DNA of 38,476 nucleotides from a virus: IMG/VR virus record IMGVR_UViG_3300027816_000214, positions 1 through 38,476 of that record; one strand, 5' to 3'. The notes beneath the pieces were generated by a model, which made no database searches, was not told the origin of the DNA, and saw nothing but the letters and a program-made list of their open reading frames with translations. This document shows positions 16,501 through 25,397 of this stretch, in pieces. The stretch's first letter is position 1. Each line of letters starts with the position of its first letter. Both the position numbers and the translations under genes were made by a program.

Positions 16501-19500
16501 TCTATCAACCGACGGTGCTGGTAACTTAAGCTTTACTACCCCTTCAGTTGGTACTGCAATTGTTAATGGATCAAGTAACGTTCGTATACCTGCAAGTGCA
16601 AGTAACATTAACTTTGCTGTTAGTGGTGCTCCTAACGTTTTTGTATTGTCTCCTACGCTAGCTAGTTTGAATGGTAATTTAAGTGTAACTGGAAGTTCAA
16701 ATATAAACGGTAATATAAACTTAGGATCTACATTAAGTGCCGCTGGTAACGTAATAGGAGCAAACCTTAGCACACCCGGAACTGTCAATGCATCAGGCAA
16801 TATAAACACTTCACTAAACCTTTCAGTCACGGGCGCCGCCACAATAACAGGGCAATTGACAATTGGTTCAGCTAATTTAGGCAACGTTTTAAATGGTTCG
16901 GGTAACATTTCGTTAACAGGAAACATAACTGGTAATAATTTAGTAGGTAATAATCTCAGTACAACTGGAAACATAAATGGTATCAATGTTACAGCTGGCG
17001 CCAATGTCATTTCAGGCAATATTTATGTAAGTAATACGGTGAGTGCTGCAGGTAACATTGCGACATCTACAAACATTACAGCAGCAGGTACAATATCTGC
17101 TATTGGAAACATTACAGCGGATCGTTTTATTGGTAACGGTGCTTTACTAACCAATGTAACAGCAAACGTTTCACGTATTGCAAATGGTGTAAGTAATATT
17201 TCTATACCTGTAGCTAACGGTAATATTGGTTTCACTGTAGGTGGCGCCAACGTTGTTACAGTTTCCCCAGGCAACTTTATTATTGCAACTGATAGTGGCA
17301 TAGGCGGAAACTTAAACGTATTTGAAAACATCACAGCAGGAAATCGTATAACTGCAAATGGTAATATTACTGCAGTAGGCAACATCACAGGTAATTACAT
17401 TTATGGTAATGGTGCTTTCTTAACTGGCGTTAATACCGACATTTATAATGATGCAAACGTAGCTAATTACTTACCAAATTATACTGGTAATATTAATAAT
17501 GTCAATAATATAATTGCTAATAATATTATTAGAACTTCAGGTTTACAGGTTTCATACCTTAGTATTTCATCAGCTACTACTCTTACAACTTCTAGGGCAG
17601 GTGCATTAGTTGATTTAACGAACAGTGGTTATCAAATAATTTTACCAAATCCTATAGGTAATCCAGGTGTAAATTATACATTTAGATTGAGAACCCTTGG
17701 ACAAAACGTTAATTTAGCAACACCAAGTGGAACATTTGAGGGTTCAGGCTATACAGGTCAGGGTATAATTACAATAGCATTTGCAATTGGTCAATACTTC
17801 TATGTCTATAGTGACGGAACAAAGTACATTATTTCTGCTAGAATTGAATCAGAGGCTGGTGCTGGATTAAGAGTAAGAACAGGAACTCAATCAACTTCTA
17901 CTACAACCGGAGCATTAGTTGTAACAGGTGGGTTAGGTGTAAGTCTCAACTTATTTGCCGGTGGAAATGCAAATATATCAGGTGCGTTATCAATTGGTGG
18001 GTCATTCAATTCACCTGCTGCAAATATAGGTGCAGTTACAGGTAATATATTTGGTAGAACTACAAGTAATATAATTATTGCTAATGGTGATGTAGGTGCA
18101 GGTGAACTTATATTCCGTGCAGGCGGCGCCATCATTCAAACAATCAATAATGCTAATGTAACAGTAAATGGAAATATAAGTGCTACTGCAAATATATCTT
18201 CTTTGGGTAATATATATTCACCGCATGCAAATTTAACTGGAAATTTAACTACACCAATTGTAATTACAAACACAATTACTAGCAATGCAACTAATTCTTC
18301 AAATAGTGCATTAAATGTTTTTGCAAACAGTATTACTACAGGTAACGTAACAGGTAACGGTAGTATAGTATTAGGTGGTTTACTTGGACTACATGCTAAT
18401 GGAAACATAACTAATGTACAAAATCTTCAAGTATCAAATGTCAATGCTCAAAACATCACAGCTCCTGTATTCAATGTAGGTAATATTAGTGTCTCAAGTA
18501 ATGTTACAGCTAACGGGGTAATTCATTCAAACAATGTAGGCACAGGTAATAACTTCAGAGTTGGTAACAGTGTTTGGTTAGGTGATCTTAATACTGCCGA
18601 TAGCTTAGCAGTTAGAAGTCAGCAAAATCCAACAATTGGTTATATTACATTTGGTTCTGATTCTACTGCTAAATTAGGACGTAGTGGCACCGCAGCATTA
18701 ACATGGAATAGCAACTTATCAGTTGGTGGCACAATAACTGCAAATAACTTTGTTGGTAACATTAATGTAGCTAATACAGATTTAAGTGCAAACAGCTTTA
18801 CATCAAATAATTTCTTTGGCGGCAATTTCTCTGGAAGATTAATCACAACAGTTATTGGTGCAAATACTGTAGAAATGGTTCGTGCTAACATAGCAGGCCC
18901 AACAAATGCTGACTACTTTAGTATTGATGTTGGTGGCAACTCACAAGATTTTGGATTTGTATCATTTAACACAGGTGATAACGGATCAGAACCAATTTAT
19001 TTTAGACAGTACAATGGTCCAAATATTCAAAATCAAGTTACATTATTAGATCAGAGCGGTAATACATTCTTCCCTGGCAGCATAAGCGCAAATGGTAATA
19101 TTACTGCTGGTAACTTGCGCGGTAATTTAACAGCAGTTGTTAATGCGCCAGGAACTGCTAATATAATTAATGCTGTAATGGCAGGTAGTGACGCCTTTAG
19201 ACTACAGTTGGGTGGTAACCTATCAGATCAAGGATATGTAGCGTTTGATGTAGGTGATGAAAATACTGAAAGTATAATATTTAGACAGTTTAGTGGCCCT
19301 AATTTTGCTACAGAACAACGCAGAGTAACATTGATGGATGCTAATGGTGATGCTGTGTTCCCCGCAGGCGCAAACTTATTTGTGGGTAATAGAATAGGTG
19401 CTACCTCTTTAAGTGTTTCTGGAACAGTTACGGCTGCAAGTCTTGTTGGTACTATTAGCACGACAGGAAACATAAATGCAGGTAATTTTGTTGGTAACTT

Positions 19501-22500
19501 ATCAGCATTTGCTGCAAATGCTACTATATTCAATGGACAAAACGTAAGTTTAACTGGTAATATTTCTGCAACAGGCGGAACAGTTAATGCTAACTTATAC
19601 GTTGGTAATACAATAAGTTTAACTGGTACAATTTCAGGATCAAGTTTAACTGGAAATGTAAGTGCATGTTCAATATTTACCACAAGTCTTACTGGAACGA
19701 ACGCAAGTCTATCAGGTAATATAACAGCTAATAACTTTATATCTAACAGCACTGGTACAGGTAATAATTATGCAGTTGGTAATCGTGCGTTTATCGGTGA
19801 TATTGGTGTAGCAGATACAGTCATTATTAAGGGACAAAATAACCCTGCTAATGGATACATTGTGTTTGGTAATGGCAATAATAGTCAAACATTAGGTAGA
19901 GCAGGCACAGGTCCATTAACTTATAGTGGAAATATTAGTGCTGCAGGTACAATAACAGCAAATAATTTTGTTGGTAATATCACATTAAGCAATGCTGACA
20001 TAAACGCAAATAGTTTTACATCTAATAATTTCTTTGGTGGTAACTTTGTTGGTTCACTAATAACAAACACTATCATTGGATCAAATACTTTCCAATTAAT
20101 TCGTTCTAATGTCGCTGATAATGACTACTTCAGAGTGATTGTTGGTGGTACTGGAACAGATCAAGGTTTCGTATCATTTGAAACAGGTGATCAAGGAAAT
20201 GAACCTATATACTTTAGACAATATAATGGTGCAAGTATTCAAAATGAAGTTACACTATTAGATGCAAATGGCAATTCAATATTTGAAAATGCAATTGCAA
20301 ATAATTTTGTTGGTAATCTTTTTGTTTCAACTCCAACTGTATTCACAAATGCAAACATTGTTAGTGGCACGATGGCAGGAAATGATGGATTTAGAATACA
20401 AATAAGTGGTTCAGGATCAAGTCAAGGAAATGCGTATATTGACACCACTGATGGCGCTGGCACTTCACCTACTCCGATAATAGTAAGACAGTTTAATGGG
20501 GTTGGATATACTTCAGAAATTCGTTCATTGACATTACTTGATAGAAATGGTAATAGTATTTTCCCTGCTAATGTCTCAGTTACTGGAACTTTAAGCGCAT
20601 TAGGAAATCTTTCTGTTTTAGGTACATTAAATGCCGCAGTATTAAGCACAACCGGTACAATTAATGCAGTAAATGTTTCTGCTACTGGAACAATATCATC
20701 TCCTTCACTGACAGGAACAAATATTTCTGTTACAGGTAATGTAAGGGCACAAACTGATATAGTTGCAACTGCAAACTTACAGGGTCAAAATGTTACATCA
20801 TTAGGTCAAATCACAGCATTAGGTAGTATTACAGCTATCGGAAATGTAATCGGTGATAGACATACAGGTAACATAGTATCTGTTACAGGTAATATTACAG
20901 GTAGCAGCTTAATAGGTAATGTAACTGCGACAACGGCCAATGTTACAAGTTTAACTGGTATTGCGGCAAGCTTGTCAGGTAATATAACTGCTAATAACTT
21001 TATAGCGACAAGCAATGGTACTGGAAATAATTATGCTGTAGGAAATGACGCTTTTATTGGCGATGTTAACATTGCAGATACAATAATATTAAAAGGCCAA
21101 GCAAATTCTGCTAATGGATATATTATATTTGGTACTAGTAACAACAGTCAAAGTTTAGGTCGTGCAGGAACTGGACCACTTACTTGGTCAAGCGACATGT
21201 CACTTGTTGGTAATGTTACTGCAAATAATTTTGTAGGTAACTTTAACTTTAGTAGTGGTGATTTAAGTGCAAATAGTTTCACATCAAATACATTTGTTGG
21301 TGGTAATTTCAGAGGTAGGTTAATCACAGCTAATCTAACAGGCACCAATACAGCAGAGTTAATAAGAGCTAATATTGCTGATAATGATGTATTCACTGTG
21401 ACAGCTGGAGGATTCGGGGTCAATCAAGGCTACGTTGAATTTGCTACAAGAGATGAAGGTAATGAACCAATTTTCTTTAGACAGTATACTGGTGGCACTG
21501 CTTCAAGTAATCTAACTCTTTTATCTACAGCTGGTGATACGATACTAAACAAAAACTTGTCTGTACCAGGAAATATTACTACTAGCGGTAGCATAACAGC
21601 AAGTAGTATTATTGGTACTCTTACTGGAATCGCTAACACAACTAGCACTACAGCTCTTGTTAGTGCAATTATGGCAAATGGTGGCGCCGGACAGGACTTC
21701 TTCAGACTGGCAGTTGGTGGCACTGGAACTGATCAAGGTTTCGTAGAAATTGCGACTGGTGATAATGCTGCAGAACAAATATATGTAAGGCAATATCAAA
21801 ATATAAGTGGCAACCCTTTTGGTGGTATTGTAAAAGAAGCTACGTTATTAGATAATACTGGAAATACTATATTCCCAGGAACTGTACAAGCAAATCTTGG
21901 CATAAGATCACTTGGTGCTTTATCTGTGTTTGGTGCAGCCACCGTACAAGGGCAATTATCTGTGACAAGTGGCGGAGATGTTGTTGTCAGTGGCGGCGGA
22001 GATGTTGTTGTAAGTTCAGGTGGTAATGTTACTGCAAATAATATTAACGCAACTAACCAAATACGAGGTAGTTCACTTGTAGCAAATAGTTCAATAACAC
22101 TTGGATCTTCAAATGCAATAATGTATGCTAATGGAGTTATTATTACAAATGGATCTATAACTTCATATGATAGCCTTAATACAACCGGTAACGTAATAGC
22201 AGGTAATTTAAGAGCGAATAGTAACATCACTGCAACTGGTAATATAACTGCAACCGGTAATATAACTGCAGTTGCAAATATACATGCTTCAAGTGTATTT
22301 GGTAATTTATCTGCTACTTCTGCTGTAGTTAGCAGCGTAACAGGTACAACCTCAAGTGTAACCGGCAACGTTACAGGAAATATGTTTATTTCTACAGCAA
22401 CTGGTACTGGAAATAATTATAGAATAGGTTCTGCTGCATGGTTAGGTGATATATCTAGTTCTGACACTGTAAGAATAACTGGATTTACTGATCCTGCTAA

Positions 22501-25288
22501 TGGGTACATAGTATTTGGTAATGGTAATAACGCTGCTAAATTAGGTCGTGCAGGAACTGGTTCGTTGACATATTCAGGTGATATGTCATTAACTGGAAAT
22601 TTAACAGCAAACAATTTAGTAGGTAATCTAAACTTAGCATCAGGAAATGTAACTGCTGCAAACTTCATTGCCACACATAGTTTTTGGGGCGGCAATTTAA
22701 ATGGTACACTTACTAGAAATAATTTAAGTGGAACAAGCAATGCAAACTTAATATTTGCAAATATTGCTGACACAGATTTCTTTAAATTAACTATCGGTGG
22801 TACATCAAGTGATGCCGGATTTGTTGCTATTGATGTAGGTGACAATGGTAATGAACAAGTATTTGTAAGACAGTTTACAGGCACGAATCCAACTCGTACA
22901 TTAACGTTACTAGATACAGACGGCAACACACAGATACCTGGCAATTTAAATGTAACAGGAATTGTTTCAACGACTTCAAATATCGTTGCTAATAATTTTG
23001 TTGGTAATCTTGCTATGTCTGTAGGGGGTGGAGTCACAGCAAATATTATTAATACAACTGTCGCAGGTACTGATTTCTTTAGAATTCAAATAGGCGGAGA
23101 TACTAATAACGGATATGTTTCTTTTGATACAGCCAATGAAGGTAGTGAACCAATATATGTAAGACAATACAATTCTTCGCAAGTTACTCCATTTAACTCA
23201 CTAGAACGTGAATTAATACTTCTTGGACCAACTGGAAATAGTAGATTTCCAGGAAGTGTATCTGTAGTTGGTAGTATTTCGGCAGGTGGTAATATAACTG
23301 CACCTACCCTAAGTCTCACCGGAAATATAGTTACGAGTGGCAGTATTACAGCAACAGGAAATGTAAATGTTTCAACAAATCTAAGTGTTGTTTCAAGTAT
23401 TACAGGTGGTTCAATACTATCACAAGGAACATTAAGTGCAACAGGTGCTATATCTACTCCTTCTACTATTACCGCAACAGGAATAATCAGTGCGACCGCA
23501 AATATTGTAAGTGCATCTAATTTAATTGTTGGAACTAATATACATGCTACATTTGGAAATCTGTTTATTAACAGTGTAATTGGTAATGTAGTATCCACAA
23601 CAGGAAATGTGACTGCAGCTAACCTAGTTGGTAATCTAACTGCAACATCAGCAGTTATTACTAGCGTAACAGGTATAAGTTCAAGTGTAACAGGGAATGT
23701 AACTGGTGGTATCATTGTATCAACTGCTACTAGCACAGGTCAAAACTTTAGAGTAGGCACTACAACTTGGTTAGGTGATATAGGTGTTACTGAAACATTG
23801 ATGATCAGTAGCCAAACTAATGCTGCAAACGGTTATGTTGTATTTGGTAATGGAAATAATTCAGCTAAGTTAGGACGTGCTGGCACTGGCCCATTGACTT
23901 ACACAGGTGATATGTCGTTAACTGGTAATATCACTGCAAATAATTTATTTGGTAATGTAACTATTAGTGGTGATTTAGTTGCGAATAACTTCACAGCTAA
24001 CAATTTTATTGGTGGTAACTTAGTTGGTACTTTAACATGTAACAATTTGACAGGTACAAACAATGCTAACTTAATACTTGCAAATATTGCTTCAAGCGAT
24101 TACTTTAGATTAACAGTTGGTGGTACTGGAGCAGATTCAGGATTCGTATCATTTGATATAGGTGATAATGGTAATGAACCAATCTACTTTAGGCAATATA
24201 GTGGTCTCACTCCAAGAACATTGACATTATTAGATAGTGCAGGCAATACACTATTACCAGGTAACTTATCACTATCCGGTAGTATTACAACTACAGGAAA
24301 TGTGACTGCAAATACGTTTACGGGTAATTTACAAATAAGTTTGTCTGGTACAAATACAGCAAATATTATTAATACAACTATTGCAGATAATGATTACTTT
24401 AGAATTCAAGTAGGTGGCACAGGACCTAGTGGTGGATATGTAGAAATAGCTACAGCAAATGAAGGCACTGAACCAATATATGTAAGACAGTATGCTGAAC
24501 TTAGTGGTAATCCTTATGGTAACATTCAAAGAACTCTTACATTATTAGATGCTAGTGGTAATACACAAATACCTGGTAATTTAAGTGTTACTGGAAATAT
24601 AAGTTCAGCGAATATTATTAGTGCTTCAAGTGTAATTGGTAGTGTAGTTACACCTGGTCTTACTGCAAGCATGACTGCAAATGCTCTATATGGTGTCATT
24701 GCATCAGATGACTACTATAGAATACAAGTTGGCGGTACAGGCGCAAATGCTGGATTCATATCTATTGATACTGCTGACAACGGTGATGAACCAATTTATG
24801 TAAGACAATATACAAACAGCGGTGGAAACCCATTTGGTACTAAGTCACGTGAACTTATTTTGTTAGATAGCGGTGGTAATACAACATTACCGGGCAACTT
24901 ATCAATAACTGGTGGATATAGTAACATAGGAGTACCAGTAATAGGTGGTTCAGCTCAAATTGGTTATAGAATCGCTCCTTTAAACACAAAAAATGCTAGT
25001 TACACATTAACTAGTGTTGACACAGGGACGTTAATTTACTATACAGGGCAACCAGGAGGAACGATTTTAAATGTTCCTAACGATACGACTCAAACAATAC
25101 CTCCTGGAACTCAGCTTCGTATTATAAATGGTGATAGTACTCAGAACTTAACTGTAGCTCCTGGATTAGGTGTTACAATGAGATACCAAGGAAGTACTGG
25201 TACTAGAACATTATCAACACATGCTGATGTAACGATTATAAAAGTAGCAGCGAATACTTGGTACATTGACGGATACGGCATAACCTAA
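10523..25288 (+). CDS. Giant repetitive fibre-like virion protein (4,921 aa)
   Basis: One uninterrupted frame encodes 4,921 residues, very rich in Asn, Gly, Ser, Thr and Ala and nearly free of Cys. Residues 1-60 (RTGANVDLPQLAEGELGFATDERRLYIGND) resemble the N-terminal domain of Mtd-type tail fibres. Residues to about 2330 are mainly 17-residue repeats of the form SATGNITGANLxTxGxV, likely a beta-solenoid or trimeric beta-helix. Recurring inserts include about ten of the type NGxSNVxI..GNVxxSVxGTANV and about nine of the type LxTDGxGNLSW. A distinct domain lies at about 2340-2455. From 2673 to about 4790 there are five modules of 405-460 residues. The end (about 4795-4921) is a non-repetitive beta-rich cap. 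It is probably a tail fibre or whisker reaching the host surface, but attachment and receptor are unknown. Confidence 0.85.
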   Translation: MAIIQISKIQHRTGANVDLPQLAEGELGFATDERRLYIGNDPNLFPPAGNSLTTQTEILTEVSVLNWSKIGGTANTQIALTSPVGNGQVLVANANTWVNAGGTSNIKIDLGNANNVVMRGGLNGYVLTTDGTGNLTWEGTGVGTFRIQDISKTNPAVVTTINDNTVVTGIPLTIIGVSGMTQISTAGENSTNKFYGVKLTNKTFSLYSDPGLANAVNSTGFTPATPNTGNIICSFYQAGTGVPGGANTQIQFQDTAGLFGGSANLTFNKNTSNLALAGNANITNINVTSNIVANNFSGNIGLGNTAQAANFTTVNANSAISAAGNVTGANLRTTGIVSAGGTLTAGNVNTLGSANVGNLSVTGVVRGNLIPATDIQQDLGNATNRWRSLYLSGNTIYLGNTSISSDANGISSNTLTAENANISNTVYANFVSAIITADSSSQPNISSVGTLNGLTVNGLTQLGDVSNVRIGGGFPDYTLVTDGLGNLSWSPVVLPDIVAGSTNQIQYNINSGLAASANLTFNPTTSTLQSVTISATGSITGSNLNIGSNIIAGNNIRGAIISSTGNITASSNIQGSNLLATSSISTGGALTASSISVSTNISVLGNVLANNLNAASVVSANGNISGSNLNTAGRVSANGNITGANLFTGGNVSATGTVIAQQVNSGNISVSGNITSNNLIINNEISSTGNITSANYILGNGAFLTGINLGNQSSLNQISNGTSNVSIPSLNGAVTISSGATANVVTVTNTGLSVSGNVSVNGNSNLGNLSTSTFSASGNITGANLLTSGRISATGNANVANLGVAGTISASGNATVNNLNTGQISASGNLTALNANLGNLVTANFFQGDGSLLTNLTVAAGSSIINGNSNVSVAANGNVRTSVGGTANVQVITSTGIAVTGTHSATGNVTGANLFTTGVVSASGNLSGNNIAAAAAISASGNISGLNIAAAGGITSSGAISTATNITATGNVTAGNIASVTNANFTGTISAVGIVSNANIVAANLNSTGNVSAVSNINAAGVSVSGNISAVGNVNANNVNSTTLSASGNITALNANLGNAVTANFFLGNVRGNLFNGTTSINVPAANGNVAVSVNNVSNVVVISQNTVTVTGVLSVTGNSNLSTINGSTANVTTVNATTVNSAVLIGSTVSATGNVEAGNLVTSGNLSVAGNSNLANAQFSGSITAAGTITGANLSTTGTVITSGNVNAGNINSANIISAIGNISGGNLSITGLVRGGNISAVANVNAANIISANISVTSNLTVANLANVGNLIATGNISAYSNVKSDNVNANTLLINSAATLNNLSVTNFVRSNLVPNVTATYNLGIPANTWRSLAVSNVGVSIGQTSITSNVDNLTINANNTIISYVTANDISVANLANLGNIANVKIAGGSIDDVITTDGNGTLSFANILNIVPAAGTNTEIQFNDNGTFNGSSSLRFFKSNGVTSGTFAGNASRLFGIVGANITGQVPNALLASTVTFPSQANITSVGNLISLSVVGNVRAGNASLGNLANANFFSGRLVTSNQPNITDLGSLNNLTVSNIDGVVNFEYTSNVTLGQISNLHIAGGLNGQYLVTDGVGNLSWSTPIAAGVANGLSNMTIEQSGNIAFQVAGFANRFRIEQSTFSSNVQGIFNESVNFFAPVSLGTIANVRILGGQTGQVLTTTGVSGQIGWASAPATQSIVNGNSNVIVGPNTNIRVSVAGISNVTQFTSTGIITGIVSATGLVNTGSANLGNISNVKIFGGSAGQIIQTDGTGNLSYVAAPISAILANGLSNVSIDLSGNVRTSVAGTANVLVVANTGITVTGISNLGSNSNVKITGGAANQLLSTDGTGNLAWVASPPTSQISNGTSNLTISQNGTIVAVATGTTALTISNSGINVSGAINATGNINTDILKLKIAGGIANAILIATDTTGNLAWGSLPASNQIVGGNSNVIVNPNANVSIGVTGVPNVMVVTPTRVNITGDLLLTGNANLTSTDALNIPGGNPGDVLSTDGAGNLSFTTPSVGTAIVNGSSNVRIPASASNINFAVSGAPNVFVLSPTLASLNGNLSVTGSSNINGNINLGSTLSAAGNVIGANLSTPGTVNASGNINTSLNLSVTGAATITGQLTIGSANLGNVLNGSGNISLTGNITGNNLVGNNLSTTGNINGINVTAGANVISGNIYVSNTVSAAGNIATSTNITAAGTISAIGNITADRFIGNGALLTNVTANVSRIANGVSNISIPVANGNIGFTVGGANVVTVSPGNFIIATDSGIGGNLNVFENITAGNRITANGNITAVGNITGNYIYGNGAFLTGVNTDIYNDANVANYLPNYTGNINNVNNIIANNIIRTSGLQVSYLSISSATTLTTSRAGALVDLTNSGYQIILPNPIGNPGVNYTFRLRTLGQNVNLATPSGTFEGSGYTGQGIITIAFAIGQYFYVYSDGTKYIISARIESEAGAGLRVRTGTQSTSTTTGALVVTGGLGVSLNLFAGGNANISGALSIGGSFNSPAANIGAVTGNIFGRTTSNIIIANGDVGAGELIFRAGGAIIQTINNANVTVNGNISATANISSLGNIYSPHANLTGNLTTPIVITNTITSNATNSSNSALNVFANSITTGNVTGNGSIVLGGLLGLHANGNITNVQNLQVSNVNAQNITAPVFNVGNISVSSNVTANGVIHSNNVGTGNNFRVGNSVWLGDLNTADSLAVRSQQNPTIGYITFGSDSTAKLGRSGTAALTWNSNLSVGGTITANNFVGNINVANTDLSANSFTSNNFFGGNFSGRLITTVIGANTVEMVRANIAGPTNADYFSIDVGGNSQDFGFVSFNTGDNGSEPIYFRQYNGPNIQNQVTLLDQSGNTFFPGSISANGNITAGNLRGNLTAVVNAPGTANIINAVMAGSDAFRLQLGGNLSDQGYVAFDVGDENTESIIFRQFSGPNFATEQRRVTLMDANGDAVFPAGANLFVGNRIGATSLSVSGTVTAASLVGTISTTGNINAGNFVGNLSAFAANATIFNGQNVSLTGNISATGGTVNANLYVGNTISLTGTISGSSLTGNVSACSIFTTSLTGTNASLSGNITANNFISNSTGTGNNYAVGNRAFIGDIGVADTVIIKGQNNPANGYIVFGNGNNSQTLGRAGTGPLTYSGNISAAGTITANNFVGNITLSNADINANSFTSNNFFGGNFVGSLITNTIIGSNTFQLIRSNVADNDYFRVIVGGTGTDQGFVSFETGDQGNEPIYFRQYNGASIQNEVTLLDANGNSIFENAIANNFVGNLFVSTPTVFTNANIVSGTMAGNDGFRIQISGSGSSQGNAYIDTTDGAGTSPTPIIVRQFNGVGYTSEIRSLTLLDRNGNSIFPANVSVTGTLSALGNLSVLGTLNAAVLSTTGTINAVNVSATGTISSPSLTGTNISVTGNVRAQTDIVATANLQGQNVTSLGQITALGSITAIGNVIGDRHTGNIVSVTGNITGSSLIGNVTATTANVTSLTGIAASLSGNITANNFIATSNGTGNNYAVGNDAFIGDVNIADTIILKGQANSANGYIIFGTSNNSQSLGRAGTGPLTWSSDMSLVGNVTANNFVGNFNFSSGDLSANSFTSNTFVGGNFRGRLITANLTGTNTAELIRANIADNDVFTVTAGGFGVNQGYVEFATRDEGNEPIFFRQYTGGTASSNLTLLSTAGDTILNKNLSVPGNITTSGSITASSIIGTLTGIANTTSTTALVSAIMANGGAGQDFFRLAVGGTGTDQGFVEIATGDNAAEQIYVRQYQNISGNPFGGIVKEATLLDNTGNTIFPGTVQANLGIRSLGALSVFGAATVQGQLSVTSGGDVVVSGGGDVVVSSGGNVTANNINATNQIRGSSLVANSSITLGSSNAIMYANGVIITNGSITSYDSLNTTGNVIAGNLRANSNITATGNITATGNITAVANIHASSVFGNLSATSAVVSSVTGTTSSVTGNVTGNMFISTATGTGNNYRIGSAAWLGDISSSDTVRITGFTDPANGYIVFGNGNNAAKLGRAGTGSLTYSGDMSLTGNLTANNLVGNLNLASGNVTAANFIATHSFWGGNLNGTLTRNNLSGTSNANLIFANIADTDFFKLTIGGTSSDAGFVAIDVGDNGNEQVFVRQFTGTNPTRTLTLLDTDGNTQIPGNLNVTGIVSTTSNIVANNFVGNLAMSVGGGVTANIINTTVAGTDFFRIQIGGDTNNGYVSFDTANEGSEPIYVRQYNSSQVTPFNSLERELILLGPTGNSRFPGSVSVVGSISAGGNITAPTLSLTGNIVTSGSITATGNVNVSTNLSVVSSITGGSILSQGTLSATGAISTPSTITATGIISATANIVSASNLIVGTNIHATFGNLFINSVIGNVVSTTGNVTAANLVGNLTATSAVITSVTGISSSVTGNVTGGIIVSTATSTGQNFRVGTTTWLGDIGVTETLMISSQTNAANGYVVFGNGNNSAKLGRAGTGPLTYTGDMSLTGNITANNLFGNVTISGDLVANNFTANNFIGGNLVGTLTCNNLTGTNNANLILANIASSDYFRLTVGGTGADSGFVSFDIGDNGNEPIYFRQYSGLTPRTLTLLDSAGNTLLPGNLSLSGSITTTGNVTANTFTGNLQISLSGTNTANIINTTIADNDYFRIQVGGTGPSGGYVEIATANEGTEPIYVRQYAELSGNPYGNIQRTLTLLDASGNTQIPGNLSVTGNISSANIISASSVIGSVVTPGLTASMTANALYGVIASDDYYRIQVGGTGANAGFISIDTADNGDEPIYVRQYTNSGGNPFGTKSRELILLDSGGNTTLPGNLSITGGYSNIGVPVIGGSAQIGYRIAPLNTKNASYTLTSVDTGTLIYYTGQPGGTILNVPNDTTQTIPPGTQLRIINGDSTQNLTVAPGLGVTMRYQGSTGTRTLSTHADVTIIKVAANTWYIDGYGIT
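18539..24893 (+). repeat. Five diverged long tandem modules inside the giant gene
   Basis: Modules begin at 18539, 19754, 21017, 22403 and 23732 (residues 2673, 3078, 3499, 3961 and 4404), giving periods of 405, 421, 462 and 443 residues. Each opens with GTGNNYxVG, then a WLGDI/FIGDI segment, ANGYIVFGNGNN, LGRAGTGPLTYSG and TANNFVGN, and then carries copies of a domain with the pattern DYFRIxVGGTG, GFVSFDxGDNGNEPIYFRQY and LTLLDxxGNT. I count eleven such domains in all: two per module in the first four and three in the last. Divergence between copies points to old duplications. Confidence 0.8.
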
Positions 25289-25294
25289 AAACAC

Positions 25295-25357
25295 CAGTTG
25301 GGGATAAATACATATGTTCTCTCTCTATATGGGAGACTTATGCAGTTCCCCAACTGC
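25295..25357 (+). promoter_or_regulatory. Structured leader with competing hairpins and a late octamer
   Basis: CAGTTGGGGA (25295-25304) is perfectly complementary to TCCCCAACTG (25347-25356). The 3' arm can instead fold alone as GCAGTT-CCCC-AACTGC (25342-25357). A third stem CTCTC/GGGAG (25321-25335) lies between. GATAAATA (25303-25310) overlaps the 5' arm, so transcripts started there lack that arm and can form only the short hairpin, whereas read-through RNA can form the long one. Confidence 0.55.
25303..25310 (+). promoter_or_regulatory. Late promoter octamer GATAAATA
   Basis: GATAAATA follows GGG in the gap after the giant gene and is 87 bases from ATG 25398. The predicted start site is near 25316, giving an unusually long leader of about 80 bases with two hairpins. 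Confidence 0.6.
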
Positions 25358-25397
25358 GTAGGACCTAGAACGTTCACACTTAAGGAGATGAAACAAA

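Noticed and set aside
11272-24529. Many long minus-strand open frames opposite the giant gene, up to 378 codons (12670-13806)
   Set aside because: They follow from the repetitive composition of the sense gene, give Leu/Pro/Val/Ala-rich products without family motifs, and have no late octamers or ribosome binding sites.
10523-25288. Short direct repeats as a possible CRISPR array or diversity-generating element
   Set aside because: The repeats are in-frame protein repeats with no constant-length spacers; no cas genes, reverse transcriptase or template repeat is present.
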